In this document: in pieces, positions 30,411-40,843 of the stretch
Layout: each line of letters starts with the position of its first letter
Numbering within the stretch: the stretch's first letter is position 1
Source: an uncultured Helicobacteraceae bacterium
GTDB lineage: Bacteria > Campylobacterota > Campylobacteria > Campylobacterales > Helicobacteraceae
Assembly (NCBI GenBank): GCA_947588965.1
Contig: CANQAN010000008.1
Span: 1-64,000 of the forward strand
DNA: 64,000 nt
Direction of reading: 5' to 3'
The notes under the pieces: model-generated
What the model was told of the DNA's origin: nothing
Database searches by the model: none
The model's input: only the letters and a program-made list of their open reading frames with translations
Made by a program: the position numbers and the translations under genes

Positions 30411-30444
30411 TGCTTTTCCTTTAAAGTGAAATCACTTGAGAAAA

Positions 30445-30460
30445 AGCAAATTGCGTTCCA
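30445..30460 (-). promoter_or_regulatory. Sigma54 (RpoN) -24/-12 promoter: TGGAAC-GCAAT-TTGCT
   Basis: Matches TGGCAC-N5-TTGC with one mismatch; -12 element about 35 nt upstream of the ATG at 30410. Confidence 0.75.
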
Positions 30461-30467
30461 AAAACAA

Positions 30468-30830
30468 CTAAAAATTCCGCTTAGAATCCCAACACCATTT
30501 TTGATATTGCTTAGAAACCTTGCATAAAGGGATTCCAATAATTTCTGGAAGAGAGTAAGAGTGATGTGCTAAGATGAGTTTCTGGAGTTTTTTGAAGTCT
30601 TTTTTAAATACTTTAAAATGAAGTAAAATTTCCTCTTCACACACTGCCTTAGGTTTGGAATCTCTGTGCTTAGAATCATTTTGTTTGAGAGATTCTTCAC
30701 ACCAAAAATAATGGCTCTTAATAGTGCTTTGATGGACACACGCGCTCAAATGGCACTCCAAAGCGATTTTAATGAGAGTCTCTGCGTTTTCTCGTGTCGT
30801 TGTGGTTTGTAAGAGCATTAATTTAGACAT
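30468..30830 (-). CDS. cutA: CutA1-like divalent-cation tolerance protein
   Basis: LMLLQTTTTRENAETLIKIALECHLSACVHQ...SHYFWCEE...LPEIIGIPL. Confidence 0.8.
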   Translation of the reverse strand: MSKLMLLQTTTTRENAETLIKIALECHLSACVHQSTIKSHYFWCEESLKQNDSKHRDSKPKAVCEEEILLHFKVFKKDFKKLQKLILAHHSYSLPEIIGIPLCKVSKQYQKWCWDSKRNF

Positions 30831-31114
30831 TAATCTTCTTTGTTGCGCTCACCAAGACGTTTTTTCTTTTCTTCTAGAGCCTTTTTTTTCTCTTCTTGTC
30901 GCATTTTTTCAAGATTGCGTTGGCGTTCTTTGGAATGTCTGTATTTTTCTATAAATTCTTGTCGTTCTGTTTGACTTTGGTAGGCGATAGGGCGGATAAA
31001 AAATATCACAAGCATGAGGACAAAAAAGAATATAGCAGTCTCTTGATTGTTGGTTAGGTGATACCAAGCCATCGCAACAATGAGCGATAAAAAAACCTTT
31101 AATGCATTAACCAT
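30830..31114 (-). CDS. Small two-TM membrane protein with long basic/acidic C-terminal helix
   Basis: Hydrophobic N-terminus, KE-rich tail; overlaps the cutA start. Confidence 0.6.
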   Translation of the reverse strand: MVNALKVFLSLIVAMAWYHLTNNQETAIFFFVLMLVIFFIRPIAYQSQTERQEFIEKYRHSKERQRNLEKMRQEEKKKALEEKKKRLGERNKED

Positions 31115-31122
31115 AGAGAATC

Positions 31123-31941
31123 CTATAACATTAATGGTGGGATTTTATGCTGAGCAAATCGCAACTCTTGTGCGCTTATTTGTGGGAAAAGAGCCAAAAT
31201 GACTTGTGGTATAAACAAAATAGGAATCTCGGCTAAATCCCTTCCTGCTGTGCTTTGTAGTTTCTTGCAATGTCCATCTAGAAGTTCAAATTGACTGATG
31301 TTTTGTGTGAGAATGAAATCCACACCGCAATCCACCATGGCATAATAATCCGTCGCTCCCATTTTGTAGGCAAGATGCGGATTCGTCTCTAGGAGATAGG
31401 CATAGCTCTCTTTAAAAAACGGCAAGATTTTTAATCCCGTGAGATCCTCTATGCGCTCTATGATCTGCGATTCTTTGAGCCCGTTTTCAAGCTCTCTGTC
31501 TATCAAAAATGCACACCTAAAGCCACTCCAGCGACGTGGCTTAATCTCTGCTCTCTTAAGAGAGCTTAGCATGATTTCTGGCGCGAAAGCAAAGGTGTTT
31601 TCTAACTCTAAAATGTCAATTTCTCTTGTGGATTCTTTCATTAAGGATTCCCTGAATTCTGAATTTTCATAGAATAATTTAAAGAAATGGGCAAAGGACA
31701 GAAGTGTCTGTGAATCGCAGACGAATAGTTTTTGTTTGTCATTTAACGCATTTTGAAAGACCCTTAAAAGATTTTTGTGAAATTCTAAGGGCGCAAGAAA
31801 AGGCAAAAACTTCTCTTCTAAGGGGAGTCTTTCTGTCTTTACAAAGGAGATTCCTAGCTTCTCGCACAATAACTTAACATTATGTGTTAAGATTTCAGAG
31901 GATTGATAGAGTGAATTCTGCACTAAAACATAAGATTCCAT
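31123..31941 (-). CDS. HdrB/SdhE (CCG-domain)-like protein lacking canonical FeS cysteines
   Basis: FHKNLLRVFQNALNDKQKLFVCDSQTLLSF...ENSEFRESL and KMGATDYYAMVDCGVDFILTQNISQFELLD...IPILFIPQVILALF align by eye to CCG/HdrB-type proteins; ATG at 31941 has an AAGGA RBS. Confidence 0.6.
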   Translation of the reverse strand: MESYVLVQNSLYQSSEILTHNVKLLCEKLGISFVKTERLPLEEKFLPFLAPLEFHKNLLRVFQNALNDKQKLFVCDSQTLLSFAHFFKLFYENSEFRESLMKESTREIDILELENTFAFAPEIMLSSLKRAEIKPRRWSGFRCAFLIDRELENGLKESQIIERIEDLTGLKILPFFKESYAYLLETNPHLAYKMGATDYYAMVDCGVDFILTQNISQFELLDGHCKKLQSTAGRDLAEIPILFIPQVILALFPQISAQELRFAQHKIPPLML

Positions 31942-31951
31942 TGTCTGTCCT

Positions 31952-32704
31952 TTATTTTGCATATGCTTTTAAGATTTTTGATTTGAAGTTTTGAATCTTT
32001 TTGTCCTCACAAATATCAAACAAAATCATCTTAAACTCTTGGATGCACACATCAAATTTCGCATCTTGTGGGAAAAGGTAGGTTTGCAAATTTTGCGCAT
32101 TGAGGATTCCATTTTCCAGATCGCAAACTTGCTCTAAAATCTCTGTTGTCTTGTGTTTTGCATACAAAGAGGCCGCTAGGATAAAATAGGCTTCACCTAA
32201 ATAATCTTGATTTTCCACACTCAATGGAGTTGCATAGGCAAAGGGCAAAAACGAGAGCAAAAACGTCTCCACCAAGTCTTGAGTGTTCATTTTTTCTGTT
32301 TTGATTTCTTTGAAATTGAAGTTTCTAAAAATACTGTGTGTTTCATCGGCTGCGAGTTCATCAAGCCCTAATCTCCTAAGTGGCGTGAGTTTTTGCAGAA
32401 AATAATCTGTGTTGATTGTCAAATCTTTGAGTGCAAGATGTGGATTGAGTGGCTCTATTTTCCATTCTTTACCAAACCTTTTATACAAGGCATCAATAGG
32501 TAAATCAAAGTCAAAAACCACCACATCGTTAATTTTGAATCCATAGGCACTGTAGTGATACTCATAGAGTTCGTGCTGTATGATTTGTAATAGTTCTAGC
32601 AGGGATTTTTCGAGATCGATTTCAACAGACAATTTCGCAAAATAGGGCAAATAATCTGTTTTAACATCAAAACGAAATAACTCCAAATCAATCTTTTTTT
32701 CCAT
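31952..32704 (-). CDS. SdhB/FrdB-like protein without FeS-cluster cysteines (DUF5644-like)
   Basis: VEIDLEKSLLELLQIIQHEL...KIEPLNPHLALKDLTINTDYFLQKLTPL resembles the succinate dehydrogenase FeS-subunit N-terminus; no CxxC clusters. Confidence 0.55.
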   Translation of the reverse strand: MEKKIDLELFRFDVKTDYLPYFAKLSVEIDLEKSLLELLQIIQHELYEYHYSAYGFKINDVVVFDFDLPIDALYKRFGKEWKIEPLNPHLALKDLTINTDYFLQKLTPLRRLGLDELAADETHSIFRNFNFKEIKTEKMNTQDLVETFLLSFLPFAYATPLSVENQDYLGEAYFILAASLYAKHKTTEILEQVCDLENGILNAQNLQTYLFPQDAKFDVCIQEFKMILFDICEDKKIQNFKSKILKAYAK

Positions 32705-32752
32705 CTTTTCCCTCCTGTCTTGTCAATAAAATGCGCAAAAAAGTGCAGTCAA

Positions 32753-33250
32753 TCATTTTTTAAACCTTTTATTTTTGGGATTAGACAATAATGCACGCAA
32801 GGAATTATTAATGCCATCTTTTTCTTTTTTTGTCGCTTTGGGCAGAATTTCTTGATTGTGCGCAAACATTGCGAGTAGATTCACATATAAGACAAAATCA
32901 GATGACAATTTTTCAACCAAATGATCGGTATTAGGCAACAATATCTGCACGATACATTCTAAAGGCACTGTGACGAAACTGCCCGTATTGTCTTCTCCAA
33001 AACCAGCCTCAAAGTAGAGATTCCCCATGCTTAATTCCAAACTCTCAAAAGTGTAGCCTGCAAGAATAAAAACGGTCAAATCACTAAAAGAGTTGCTAAT
33101 GGATTCTGGCAATAAGGGGTCAAATTTCACGCATTTTAAGTTGCAGAGAATGGAAAAATTGATTTTTTTGCGCATTAAATAGTCCAAAATTTCTTGACAA
33201 TGCTTGGTGCGCATGGTTTGAAATTTTCTGTCTTTTAATAAAGCATCCAT
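32753..33250 (-). CDS. Conserved hypothetical with SspB-like pattern (candidate ClpXP adaptor)
   Basis: LDYLMRKKINFSILCNL...LTVFILAGYTFESLELSMGNLYFEAGFGEDNTGSFVTVPLECIVQIL; basic C-terminal tail NPKNKRFKK. Confidence 0.5.
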   Translation of the reverse strand: MDALLKDRKFQTMRTKHCQEILDYLMRKKINFSILCNLKCVKFDPLLPESISNSFSDLTVFILAGYTFESLELSMGNLYFEAGFGEDNTGSFVTVPLECIVQILLPNTDHLVEKLSSDFVLYVNLLAMFAHNQEILPKATKKEKDGINNSLRALLSNPKNKRFKK

Positions 33251-33268
33251 ATTATCCCTCTAATAAAG

Positions 33269-35020
33269 CTAAGATTCATTCAAGATTGATTTAAAATTTT
33301 CTAACAATAATCTCACTTCACTCATTCCGATCTCCCAAAAATTGCTATCCTCAATATCTAATCCAAAAATCCTCACCAGCTCCTTAGGTGATTTGCTCCC
33401 TCCTAAACTCAAAAATTCCTCGTATTTTTCTATGAAATCTGTCTGATTGTTCCGATAGATTCCAAACAAAGCGCAGACTAGAAGCTGTCCATAGCTGTAT
33501 GCATAGCAATAAAAGGGCGTGTGGATAAAATGTGGGATGTATGACCACCATAGCTTGTAATTGTCTGTTAAAATAACGCTTTTGCCAAACATTTTTTGAT
33601 TTTCTTCTTGCCAAATCGCCTTTATGGTTTCTTTGTCTAATTCTCCTTCTTTTAAATGTATGAGACGCTCAAAATTTGTGAATACGTTTTGACGAAAGAG
33701 TGTGGCGAAAATATCCTCCAGCTTCCCAGAATAAACTTCTATTTTTTCTTCTCTGCTTAAATGTTTTTGAATTTTATCAAACAGCAACATCTCTGCGAAG
33801 ACTGAAGCTGTTTCTGCTGTCGTTAAAGGTGTGTCCGCATTCAAATATCCGACTTTGTAGGAGAGTTTTTGATGGATTGTATGCCCTAGCTCATGAGCCA
33901 TAGTGAATACATCGCGCCTCCTGTTTGTGTGATTGAGCATAAGATAGGGATGGGTACTTGGAGTGGCTCCGTGGCTGAATGCGCCGCTTCTTTTGTATTC
34001 GCGCGGATGGGAATCCACCCACCCCTCTTCAAATGCGCATTTTGCGATATTATAAAATGTCTCTGAAAACTCTCTGAAGGTTTCTAGGACGATATTTTTA
34101 GAATCTTCATAGCCAAAAGTCGCTTTATCTTTGCTAGAAAGAGGCGCATAGCGATCGTAATCATAGAGACAATCAAGTCCTAGAATTTTGGCTTTTAAGA
34201 GATAATATTCTTCTACGATTCCGACATTTTTGTTGATGGTCTCCACCATCGCATCGACACTTTTTTGAGTGGTTTGATTACTGATGTGTCTTGATTCTTC
34301 TAATGTTTTATAGCCACGTAATTGTGCAGTGATTTTGAGATCTTTTCTGATGACATTATAGATATAGGTGAGGAGGTCTAAATTCTCTTCTAGCACTCTA
34401 CTTAGCGATTCTTGCGCCATTTTGCGCACCTCTCTATCGCTTTCATAGAGTAAGCTTAAAACTTCCTCTTCGCCTACAAGCTTAGGAATTCCATTGCTGA
34501 TAATCTCAAAACGTAAGCGACTTAAATGCTCATCAAACAAGCGTTTGAAGCTATCCACACTCACGGGCTGTGTTTTAAGCAGAATTTGCTCTTCTTTTAA
34601 TGTTAATTGATGTTGGGATTCTTTGTCTAAAAGCTCCAAATAATAGCGATATTCCTTAGCGCATTCTATGAAATGGCGCTTGACTTCCGCTTTGATGGTG
34701 TTGAATTCTAGTGTAAAAAAGAGCAAATGTTCTGTGGCGCGATTTGTTTGCATTTCACATTCTGCATAAAACGCACCCTCTCTTGTATCTTGTGCAAAGC
34801 ACAAAAATGCATAGGTCATAATCCTAGAAATTTTTGCACAAAGCTCTTCATAGCGACGCACACTTTGATAAAAGGATTCTGTATTAAGCTCTTCTAAACG
34901 ACCCTTGTATTGCTTCTCGAAAGACTGTGCTTCATTAAGTGTTGTTTGCATGGATTCTTGCAGGGAATGCTTGTTTTGAAAAAGGGCTGTAAGATTCCAA
35001 ATATCTTGCGCATTAGACAT
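33269..35020 (-). CDS. pepF: Oligoendopeptidase F-type metallopeptidase
   Basis: FTMAHELGHTIHQ zinc motif; M3 family architecture. Confidence 0.94.
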   Translation of the reverse strand: MSNAQDIWNLTALFQNKHSLQESMQTTLNEAQSFEKQYKGRLEELNTESFYQSVRRYEELCAKISRIMTYAFLCFAQDTREGAFYAECEMQTNRATEHLLFFTLEFNTIKAEVKRHFIECAKEYRYYLELLDKESQHQLTLKEEQILLKTQPVSVDSFKRLFDEHLSRLRFEIISNGIPKLVGEEEVLSLLYESDREVRKMAQESLSRVLEENLDLLTYIYNVIRKDLKITAQLRGYKTLEESRHISNQTTQKSVDAMVETINKNVGIVEEYYLLKAKILGLDCLYDYDRYAPLSSKDKATFGYEDSKNIVLETFREFSETFYNIAKCAFEEGWVDSHPREYKRSGAFSHGATPSTHPYLMLNHTNRRRDVFTMAHELGHTIHQKLSYKVGYLNADTPLTTAETASVFAEMLLFDKIQKHLSREEKIEVYSGKLEDIFATLFRQNVFTNFERLIHLKEGELDKETIKAIWQEENQKMFGKSVILTDNYKLWWSYIPHFIHTPFYCYAYSYGQLLVCALFGIYRNNQTDFIEKYEEFLSLGGSKSPKELVRIFGLDIEDSNFWEIGMSEVRLLLENFKSILNES

Positions 35021-35033
35021 TAAAATCCTTTAA

Positions 35034-36521
35034 TCAAAACTCAAAAGAAGCGGTAATGAGTGCAGTAACATTTGTTAAAAGTCCATCAACAAAGAATGTA
35101 GAGAGGCACACATAGACCGTTGCGATTCCAATGACAATTTTGAGTGGCAATGTAACATTGCGCAAATAAATGCTTCCATCACTCACCAAAGGCTCCTTGA
35201 GGAACATATAGACGACCAATTTGAGATAGTAGTATGCTGCAATTGCGCTATTGACAGCCATAACAACAACCAAGAATAAATATCCATTATTCATAGCAAC
35301 GCTCATAAGATAGACCTTGCCCCAAAACACAGAAAAAGGCGGAATCCCTGCGAGGGAAAACATAAATAATCCCATAATCACTGCAGCCATAGGACAAAGC
35401 TTGATAAGTCCAGAAAATTTCGTGTAGGTGTGATCGTAACGTTTGTCCCATAATTGTTCTTTTGTGCGCGTGATCCAGAGCATTGCGAAGACTCCAAGAT
35501 TTGTGAATAGGAATAAAAACCAATAGGCAAACAATGCAACAGATTGCACTTCACCGATAAGTATTGCGCTGAATGCAAAACCGGCGTGCGAAATGGAGCT
35601 GTAGGCCAACATCCTCTTAACATCTTCTTGAACGAGAGCGACGAGATTGGGCAATGTGATGGTTAAAATGATGAGCAAATAGACAATATTATGCGCAAAA
35701 ACACTTCCTTCAATAAAAAAACCAAGAATACGTATGGCAACGACAAATGCTGCAATTTTGGGGACAATGGACATAAATCCTGCTAAAAAGGAGTTAGAAC
35801 CCTCATAGACATCGGGAGTCCAAGTATGGAATGGCACCAAAGAAGCCTTAAAACCAAGTGAGGCGACAAAAAACACAAATGCACAAGGCACCAAAAGAGA
35901 TTCTTGTGGCTTCATGGATAAAATATTTTTAACTCCCTCTAGCTCCAGATGTCCTGTAGCTGCATACAGAAGCATTGAGGCAAATGCAAAGCAACCCGCA
36001 GAGAGTGCGCCCATTGTGAAGTATTTTATGGCTGCTTCAAATGCAGTTGCGCGATTATGCATGGCTATGAGCGCATAGAGTGCTAAAGAAGCAGTTTCTA
36101 GCCCTAGAAAAATCACAATCAAATGATCGCTACTCACCATAAATTGAAATCCTGAACACATAAGCAAGAATAGGGCGTAATATTCGGGATATTGAAACTC
36201 ATGGAATCTCTGATAGCTTAGTGTTAAAGGAATAAATAAAATAGCTGCGGTAAGAATAATGAGCTGTCCGAGTATTGAGATTCCATCAATGAGAATTAAG
36301 TCAAAAAATGCCCTTTGAACATCGCTAATGTTAAAGAGCAAGAGATAGCCCAAATCTAAGATTAAAAAGAGAATCGTTAGCATCGTATAGAGCTGTTTAT
36401 TAGGTCTTTTGAGTCCCATATCCACAATCAAAATCACAAGCGCACCCACGATGGCTATGAGCATAGGGAAAATGCCAAATATATTTAAACTCTCCAACGA
36501 TATGTTAAAAGTTTCTAACAT
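35034..36521 (-). CDS. nuoN: NADH-quinone oxidoreductase subunit N
   Basis: Operon position; [17 protein letters not shown]; start at 36521 with GGAGG RBS. Confidence 0.95.
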   Translation of the reverse strand: MLETFNISLESLNIFGIFPMLIAIVGALVILIVDMGLKRPNKQLYTMLTILFLILDLGYLLLFNISDVQRAFFDLILIDGISILGQLIILTAAILFIPLTLSYQRFHEFQYPEYYALFLLMCSGFQFMVSSDHLIVIFLGLETASLALYALIAMHNRATAFEAAIKYFTMGALSAGCFAFASMLLYAATGHLELEGVKNILSMKPQESLLVPCAFVFFVASLGFKASLVPFHTWTPDVYEGSNSFLAGFMSIVPKIAAFVVAIRILGFFIEGSVFAHNIVYLLIILTITLPNLVALVQEDVKRMLAYSSISHAGFAFSAILIGEVQSVALFAYWFLFLFTNLGVFAMLWITRTKEQLWDKRYDHTYTKFSGLIKLCPMAAVIMGLFMFSLAGIPPFSVFWGKVYLMSVAMNNGYLFLVVVMAVNSAIAAYYYLKLVVYMFLKEPLVSDGSIYLRNVTLPLKIVIGIATVYVCLSTFFVDGLLTNVTALITASFEF

Positions 36522-36522
36522 T

Positions 36523-38118
36523 TTATCTTCCCTCCTCTTTAGTGTCTGTTTCATTGAGATTTTCTTCTTGTGGCTCTAAACTTTGCAGTTCCTCTAGTGC
36601 TTCTCCTAGTGGCATAAGTCCAAAGAAATCCAATGCTTCCTGCGCGACAATTCTTGATTGCATGATAGCTATCATATTTCCTACACTCTTATTAATAGGT
36701 TCCAAAATAGGCTTTGGATAGATTCCAAGCCAAATGACGATGGCGACAAGTGGTAATAGGGCGCACAATTCACGTTTATTGAGATCGCGCAATTCACGAT
36801 TTTCTTCTTTTATGACTTGACCAAAAAACGTCCGTCGATATAAATGCAACATATAGGCCGCTCCAACGATAATACTGATTCCAGCGATTGCCGCTATAAT
36901 ATGAGAGACTTGAAAGAATCCCAAGAGGGATAAAAATTCCCCCACAAATCCCATTGTAAGAGGCAAACCAGCCGAAGCCATAGCCATAATTCCAAAGATC
37001 GCTGCATAATTTGGCATAACTTTTGCGATTCCACCAAATTCCACAATCATCTTTGTATGCCTACGTTCATAGAGCATTCCAACCAACATAAACAGCGCAC
37101 CACTAATGATTCCATGACTGAGCATAAAAAACACAGAACCAGAAATCCCTTCAAGATTGAGTGCAAACACACCAATCATAATGACGCCCATATGTGAAAT
37201 GGAGCTATAAGCAATCACCTGCTTAATGTCTTCTTGAGCAAATGCGACAAATGCCCCATAAATAATCATTATGAGGCACAAAATCGCAATAGGTGTTAAA
37301 AGCGCAACACTCGCATCGGGGAAAAGTGGCAGAGAAAAGCGCACAAAGCCATATGTCCCCATCTTTAAAAGCACAGCAGCAAGAATGATAGAACCGATCG
37401 TTGGAGCTTGTCCGTGCGCATAAGGTAACCAAGTATGGAAAGGAAACATTGGAACTTTAATGGCAAATCCTGCAAAAAATGCGAGAAACAACCAGAGTTG
37501 CAAATCTTTTGGAATCGCGCTTAAACTGTACCATTCTAATAAAGAAAAAGTCCAAACGCCACTCACGTCTGCATAATAATAGACTAAAAACAAGATTCCA
37601 ACAAGCATGAGCATTGAGCCCAAAAAGGTGTATAAGAAAAATTTAACCGCCGCATAGATTCTGCTTCCACTTCCCCAAGCACCAATGATGTACAGCATAG
37701 GAATGAGGGATAATTCCCAGAAAACATAAAATAAAATCACATCAAGCGCACAGAAAACACCAATCATAATGCTCTCAAGACACAAGAGTGAAATGATGAG
37801 TTTTTTTGTTTCGTATTTTTCATTAAGGTAAATGAATCCAATCAAACTAATGAACGCACTCAAAAGAACTAAAAATAGAGAGATTCCATCAATACCTACA
37901 AGATAGCTGACTCCAAATGCCCTAATCAAAGGAAACGCGGTGATAAATTGGAACCCGTCTAGAGCTGTAGTGTCAAAGTTGTACCACAGCAACAATGTCA
38001 ATCCAAATTCAATGGAGCTGATGACAACAGCATATGTCTTGAGATTTTCCTTAATGGCAATCGCTAGGATAGCACCTAATAGGGGAAAAAAGATAATTAA
38101 ATTTAAAATATAATCCAT
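36523..38118 (-). CDS. nuoM: NADH-quinone oxidoreductase subunit M
   Basis: [34 protein letters not shown]. Confidence 0.96.
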   Translation of the reverse strand: MDYILNLIIFFPLLGAILAIAIKENLKTYAVVISSIEFGLTLLLWYNFDTTALDGFQFITAFPLIRAFGVSYLVGIDGISLFLVLLSAFISLIGFIYLNEKYETKKLIISLLCLESIMIGVFCALDVILFYVFWELSLIPMLYIIGAWGSGSRIYAAVKFFLYTFLGSMLMLVGILFLVYYYADVSGVWTFSLLEWYSLSAIPKDLQLWLFLAFFAGFAIKVPMFPFHTWLPYAHGQAPTIGSIILAAVLLKMGTYGFVRFSLPLFPDASVALLTPIAILCLIMIIYGAFVAFAQEDIKQVIAYSSISHMGVIMIGVFALNLEGISGSVFFMLSHGIISGALFMLVGMLYERRHTKMIVEFGGIAKVMPNYAAIFGIMAMASAGLPLTMGFVGEFLSLLGFFQVSHIIAAIAGISIIVGAAYMLHLYRRTFFGQVIKEENRELRDLNKRELCALLPLVAIVIWLGIYPKPILEPINKSVGNMIAIMQSRIVAQEALDFFGLMPLGEALEELQSLEPQEENLNETDTKEEGR

Positions 38119-39968
38119 GCGACCTCCCAATAAAAAATAAACAACAATACCAGCAATGCCACGATGCCAAAAAACATAACCTTAAGCATTTTTGATAGAT
38201 TGCCACCCTGTAAAAAGCGCATATTTACGCCACCACCCTGCAGGATTCTTGCAATCATATCCACTATGAAGTCAATGACACTCTTATCAATATTCCATGA
38301 TACTTTTGAGAGCCTGAAATAATTTTGAATGAATAGCCAATTATAAAAGGCTGGAATGTAATATTGATGGCTTAGGACTTTATAGACGAATGTTTCTTGC
38401 CATTTTGGAGAGAATCCTCCGCTCTTGTATTTAAAAATCGCGAATCCGATTCCGCTTAATGCCACAATCAAAGCAACAGCAATCAAAGTCCAAAGTGTCT
38501 GTGATTCTAAATTTGCCTCAAAATTGGGAAGGGTTTGGAGGATAAAATGATGGAAACTCTTTTCAAAAAATCCAGCAAAGACGGCCAAAATGCCAAGGGG
38601 CAACATGGCATAGAGCATGTAAGAATAGGCCTCATGGGGATGACTCTCATCATGTCTTTTGTCTCCAAAAAATACAAGCATAATCAGCCTGAAGCTGTAA
38701 AAAGCTGTCAAAAATGCACCAAGCAATAATGCAACATAAAGCACATAGGCACCACTTCCAAATGCAGCTTCTAGGATTTTATCTTTTGAGAAAAATCCAG
38801 AAAATGGATAGATTCCGGCAAGGGCGATGGAGGCTAGAATCATTAAAATAGCTGTATATTTGAGGGGTGCATACAGGGAACCCATTTTGGTAATGTCTAA
38901 TTTGTCATGCATGGCATGCATGACATTTCCAGCACCTAAGAACAGCAAAGACTTGAAAAATGCGTGTGTTGCGAGGTGGAATAGGGCAATCCAATAAGCC
39001 TCTAATCCTGCGGCAACAAACATGTATCCAAGTTGTGAAAGTGTGGAATAAGCGATAATGCGCTTCAAATCGCGATTGACTAATGCCATTGTTGCGGCAA
39101 AGACAGCAACAAAAGCTCCCAAACAAGCAATCGCAAAGCCAATTTCAGGGATCATAGCATAGAGGGGGTTGGCACGAATGACGAGATAGACGCCTGCTGT
39201 AACCATTGTTGCGGCATGGATTAATGCCGAGACGGGTGTGGGTCCCTCCATTGCATCTGCTAACCAAGTGTGGAGCGGGAATTGTGCGCTTTTACCCATT
39301 GCGCCGATAAACAATAAGACCCCCATAGCAATTAAAATTTCCTTAGGAGCTTCATAGACATTACTGAGAACCTCTTCGTAGTTCAACGACCCAAAAACCC
39401 AATAAATCAAAAAGATTCCAAGCAACATTCCAAGATCGGCTATGCGATTCATAATGAAAGCCTCGTTTGCGGCAAAGGAGGCTGAATTGCGCTCATACCA
39501 GAATCCAATCAACATCCAAGAACACAGACCAACGCCCTCCCAGCCGATAAATAATCCTGCAAAATTATCACTCATCACAAGAATAAGCATAGAGAAAACA
39601 AAGGCACTCAAATAGACAAAAAAGCGATTAAAGCTCCTGTCATGGCTCATATAACCTATAGAATAGACATGTACACATAAAGAGACCAGCGTCACCACGA
39701 GCATCATTGTTGCGCTGACACTATCTACGAGGAATCCAAAGGGAATGTAAAGCCCTCCCGCGCTAATCCAATCCATAAGCGTCACTTTTAATGCGATTCC
39801 ACCTTGAAAGATATAGATAAACAACAGAAGCGATGAAATGAATGAAACACCAAGCATAAGCGAGGCAAACACACCAACACCAATAAATTTTTCTTTAGAG
39901 GCAAAGGGAATCCCAAAACAAGAACCAACAAGAGGCGCAAACAGCGCACTATATAAAATGACTTCCAT
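38103..39968 (-). CDS. nuoL: NADH-quinone oxidoreductase subunit L
   Basis: FPLHTWLADAMEGPTPVSALIHAATMV, NRDLKRIIAYSTLSQLGY. Confidence 0.97.
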   Translation of the reverse strand: MEVILYSALFAPLVGSCFGIPFASKEKFIGVGVFASLMLGVSFISSLLLFIYIFQGGIALKVTLMDWISAGGLYIPFGFLVDSVSATMMLVVTLVSLCVHVYSIGYMSHDRSFNRFFVYLSAFVFSMLILVMSDNFAGLFIGWEGVGLCSWMLIGFWYERNSASFAANEAFIMNRIADLGMLLGIFLIYWVFGSLNYEEVLSNVYEAPKEILIAMGVLLFIGAMGKSAQFPLHTWLADAMEGPTPVSALIHAATMVTAGVYLVIRANPLYAMIPEIGFAIACLGAFVAVFAATMALVNRDLKRIIAYSTLSQLGYMFVAAGLEAYWIALFHLATHAFFKSLLFLGAGNVMHAMHDKLDITKMGSLYAPLKYTAILMILASIALAGIYPFSGFFSKDKILEAAFGSGAYVLYVALLLGAFLTAFYSFRLIMLVFFGDKRHDESHPHEAYSYMLYAMLPLGILAVFAGFFEKSFHHFILQTLPNFEANLESQTLWTLIAVALIVALSGIGFAIFKYKSGGFSPKWQETFVYKVLSHQYYIPAFYNWLFIQNYFRLSKVSWNIDKSVIDFIVDMIARILQGGGVNMRFLQGGNLSKMLKVMFFGIVALLVLLFIFYWEVAWIIF

Positions 39969-39971
39969 GCG

Positions 39972-40274
39972 CTAACCTTCCATAATCTGTAGATTATCTA
40001 AATCCAATGTGTGGTATTTTCTATACCAAGCTATCAGTAGCCCAACACCAACGGCAACTTCACTTGCGGCAACTGCAAGAATAAAAAAGGCAAATATCTG
40101 ACCGTCTAAATCATTTAAATACCTTCCCACAGCGACGAATCCAATGCTCACCGCACTCAAAATAATCTCTGTGGAGAAAAAGAGCATCAGCAGATTTTTG
40201 CGTCTTAATATCCCAAAGACACCAATCATAAACATAAGACTTGACAGAATTAAATAATGATTCAGTGTTATCAT
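39972..40274 (-). CDS. nuoK: NADH-quinone oxidoreductase subunit K
   Basis: Size, operon position, AASEVAVGVGLLIAWYR. Confidence 0.95.
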   Translation of the reverse strand: MITLNHYLILSSLMFMIGVFGILRRKNLLMLFFSTEIILSAVSIGFVAVGRYLNDLDGQIFAFFILAVAASEVAVGVGLLIAWYRKYHTLDLDNLQIMEG

Positions 40275-40831
40275 TCCAAATCCCCCTTAGGTTCTTGTTC
40301 ATTGAGTGTTAAAGAATAACGCATTCCTTTCCCTGCTAAGACGATTCCAGCAATCATAGCGACAAGCAACATAATCGCAGCAATTTCAAAGGGAATCAGA
40401 AATTTTGTGAAAAGTACATATCCAATCATCTGCACATTTCCGACATTTTCTTTAATAGGTGTGGTGGCTGCCAAGTTTTGTGTGAGATTATCAGCAATCA
40501 CAGGGGCAATCACAATCAACACTAGCAATAATGCGCCAAGCAAGGTTAGAGAAAACAACATCTTAGGATTTCCAATCCTTTCTTTTGCCAATTTTTCACT
40601 ATCAAAAAACATCATTGCAAAGGCATACAGAGCAACGACGGCCCCAGTATAGACTGCGATTTGGACAACTCCTAAGAATTCCGCTCCAAGCAAGAAAAAA
40701 AACGCAGAAATAAAAATCATTCCCGCTGCTAATGCGCTTAGAGCATACAGAATATCGCGCGTGGTTACAACCACCAAAAAGGCACTCAAAGTCAATGCGC
40801 TAAAAACATAAAATGCAATCGCTTCAAACAT
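40271..40831 (-). CDS. nuoJ: NADH-quinone oxidoreductase subunit J
   Basis: LSALAAGMIFISAFFFLLGAEFLGVVQIAVYTGAVVALYAFAMM. Confidence 0.95.
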   Translation of the reverse strand: MFEAIAFYVFSALTLSAFLVVVTTRDILYALSALAAGMIFISAFFFLLGAEFLGVVQIAVYTGAVVALYAFAMMFFDSEKLAKERIGNPKMLFSLTLLGALLLVLIVIAPVIADNLTQNLAATTPIKENVGNVQMIGYVLFTKFLIPFEIAAIMLLVAMIAGIVLAGKGMRYSLTLNEQEPKGDLE

Positions 40832-40843
40832 TATCTCTCCCTT

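Noticed and set aside
31550-31565. 16-bp perfect palindrome GCTCTCTTAAGAGAGC
   Set aside because: Internal to a CDS, no flanking promoter features; single occurrence.
38904-38924. GTCATGCAT-GGC-ATGCATGAC inverted repeat in nuoL
   Set aside because: Encodes the conserved-looking VMHAMHD stretch; palindromy likely a codon coincidence.
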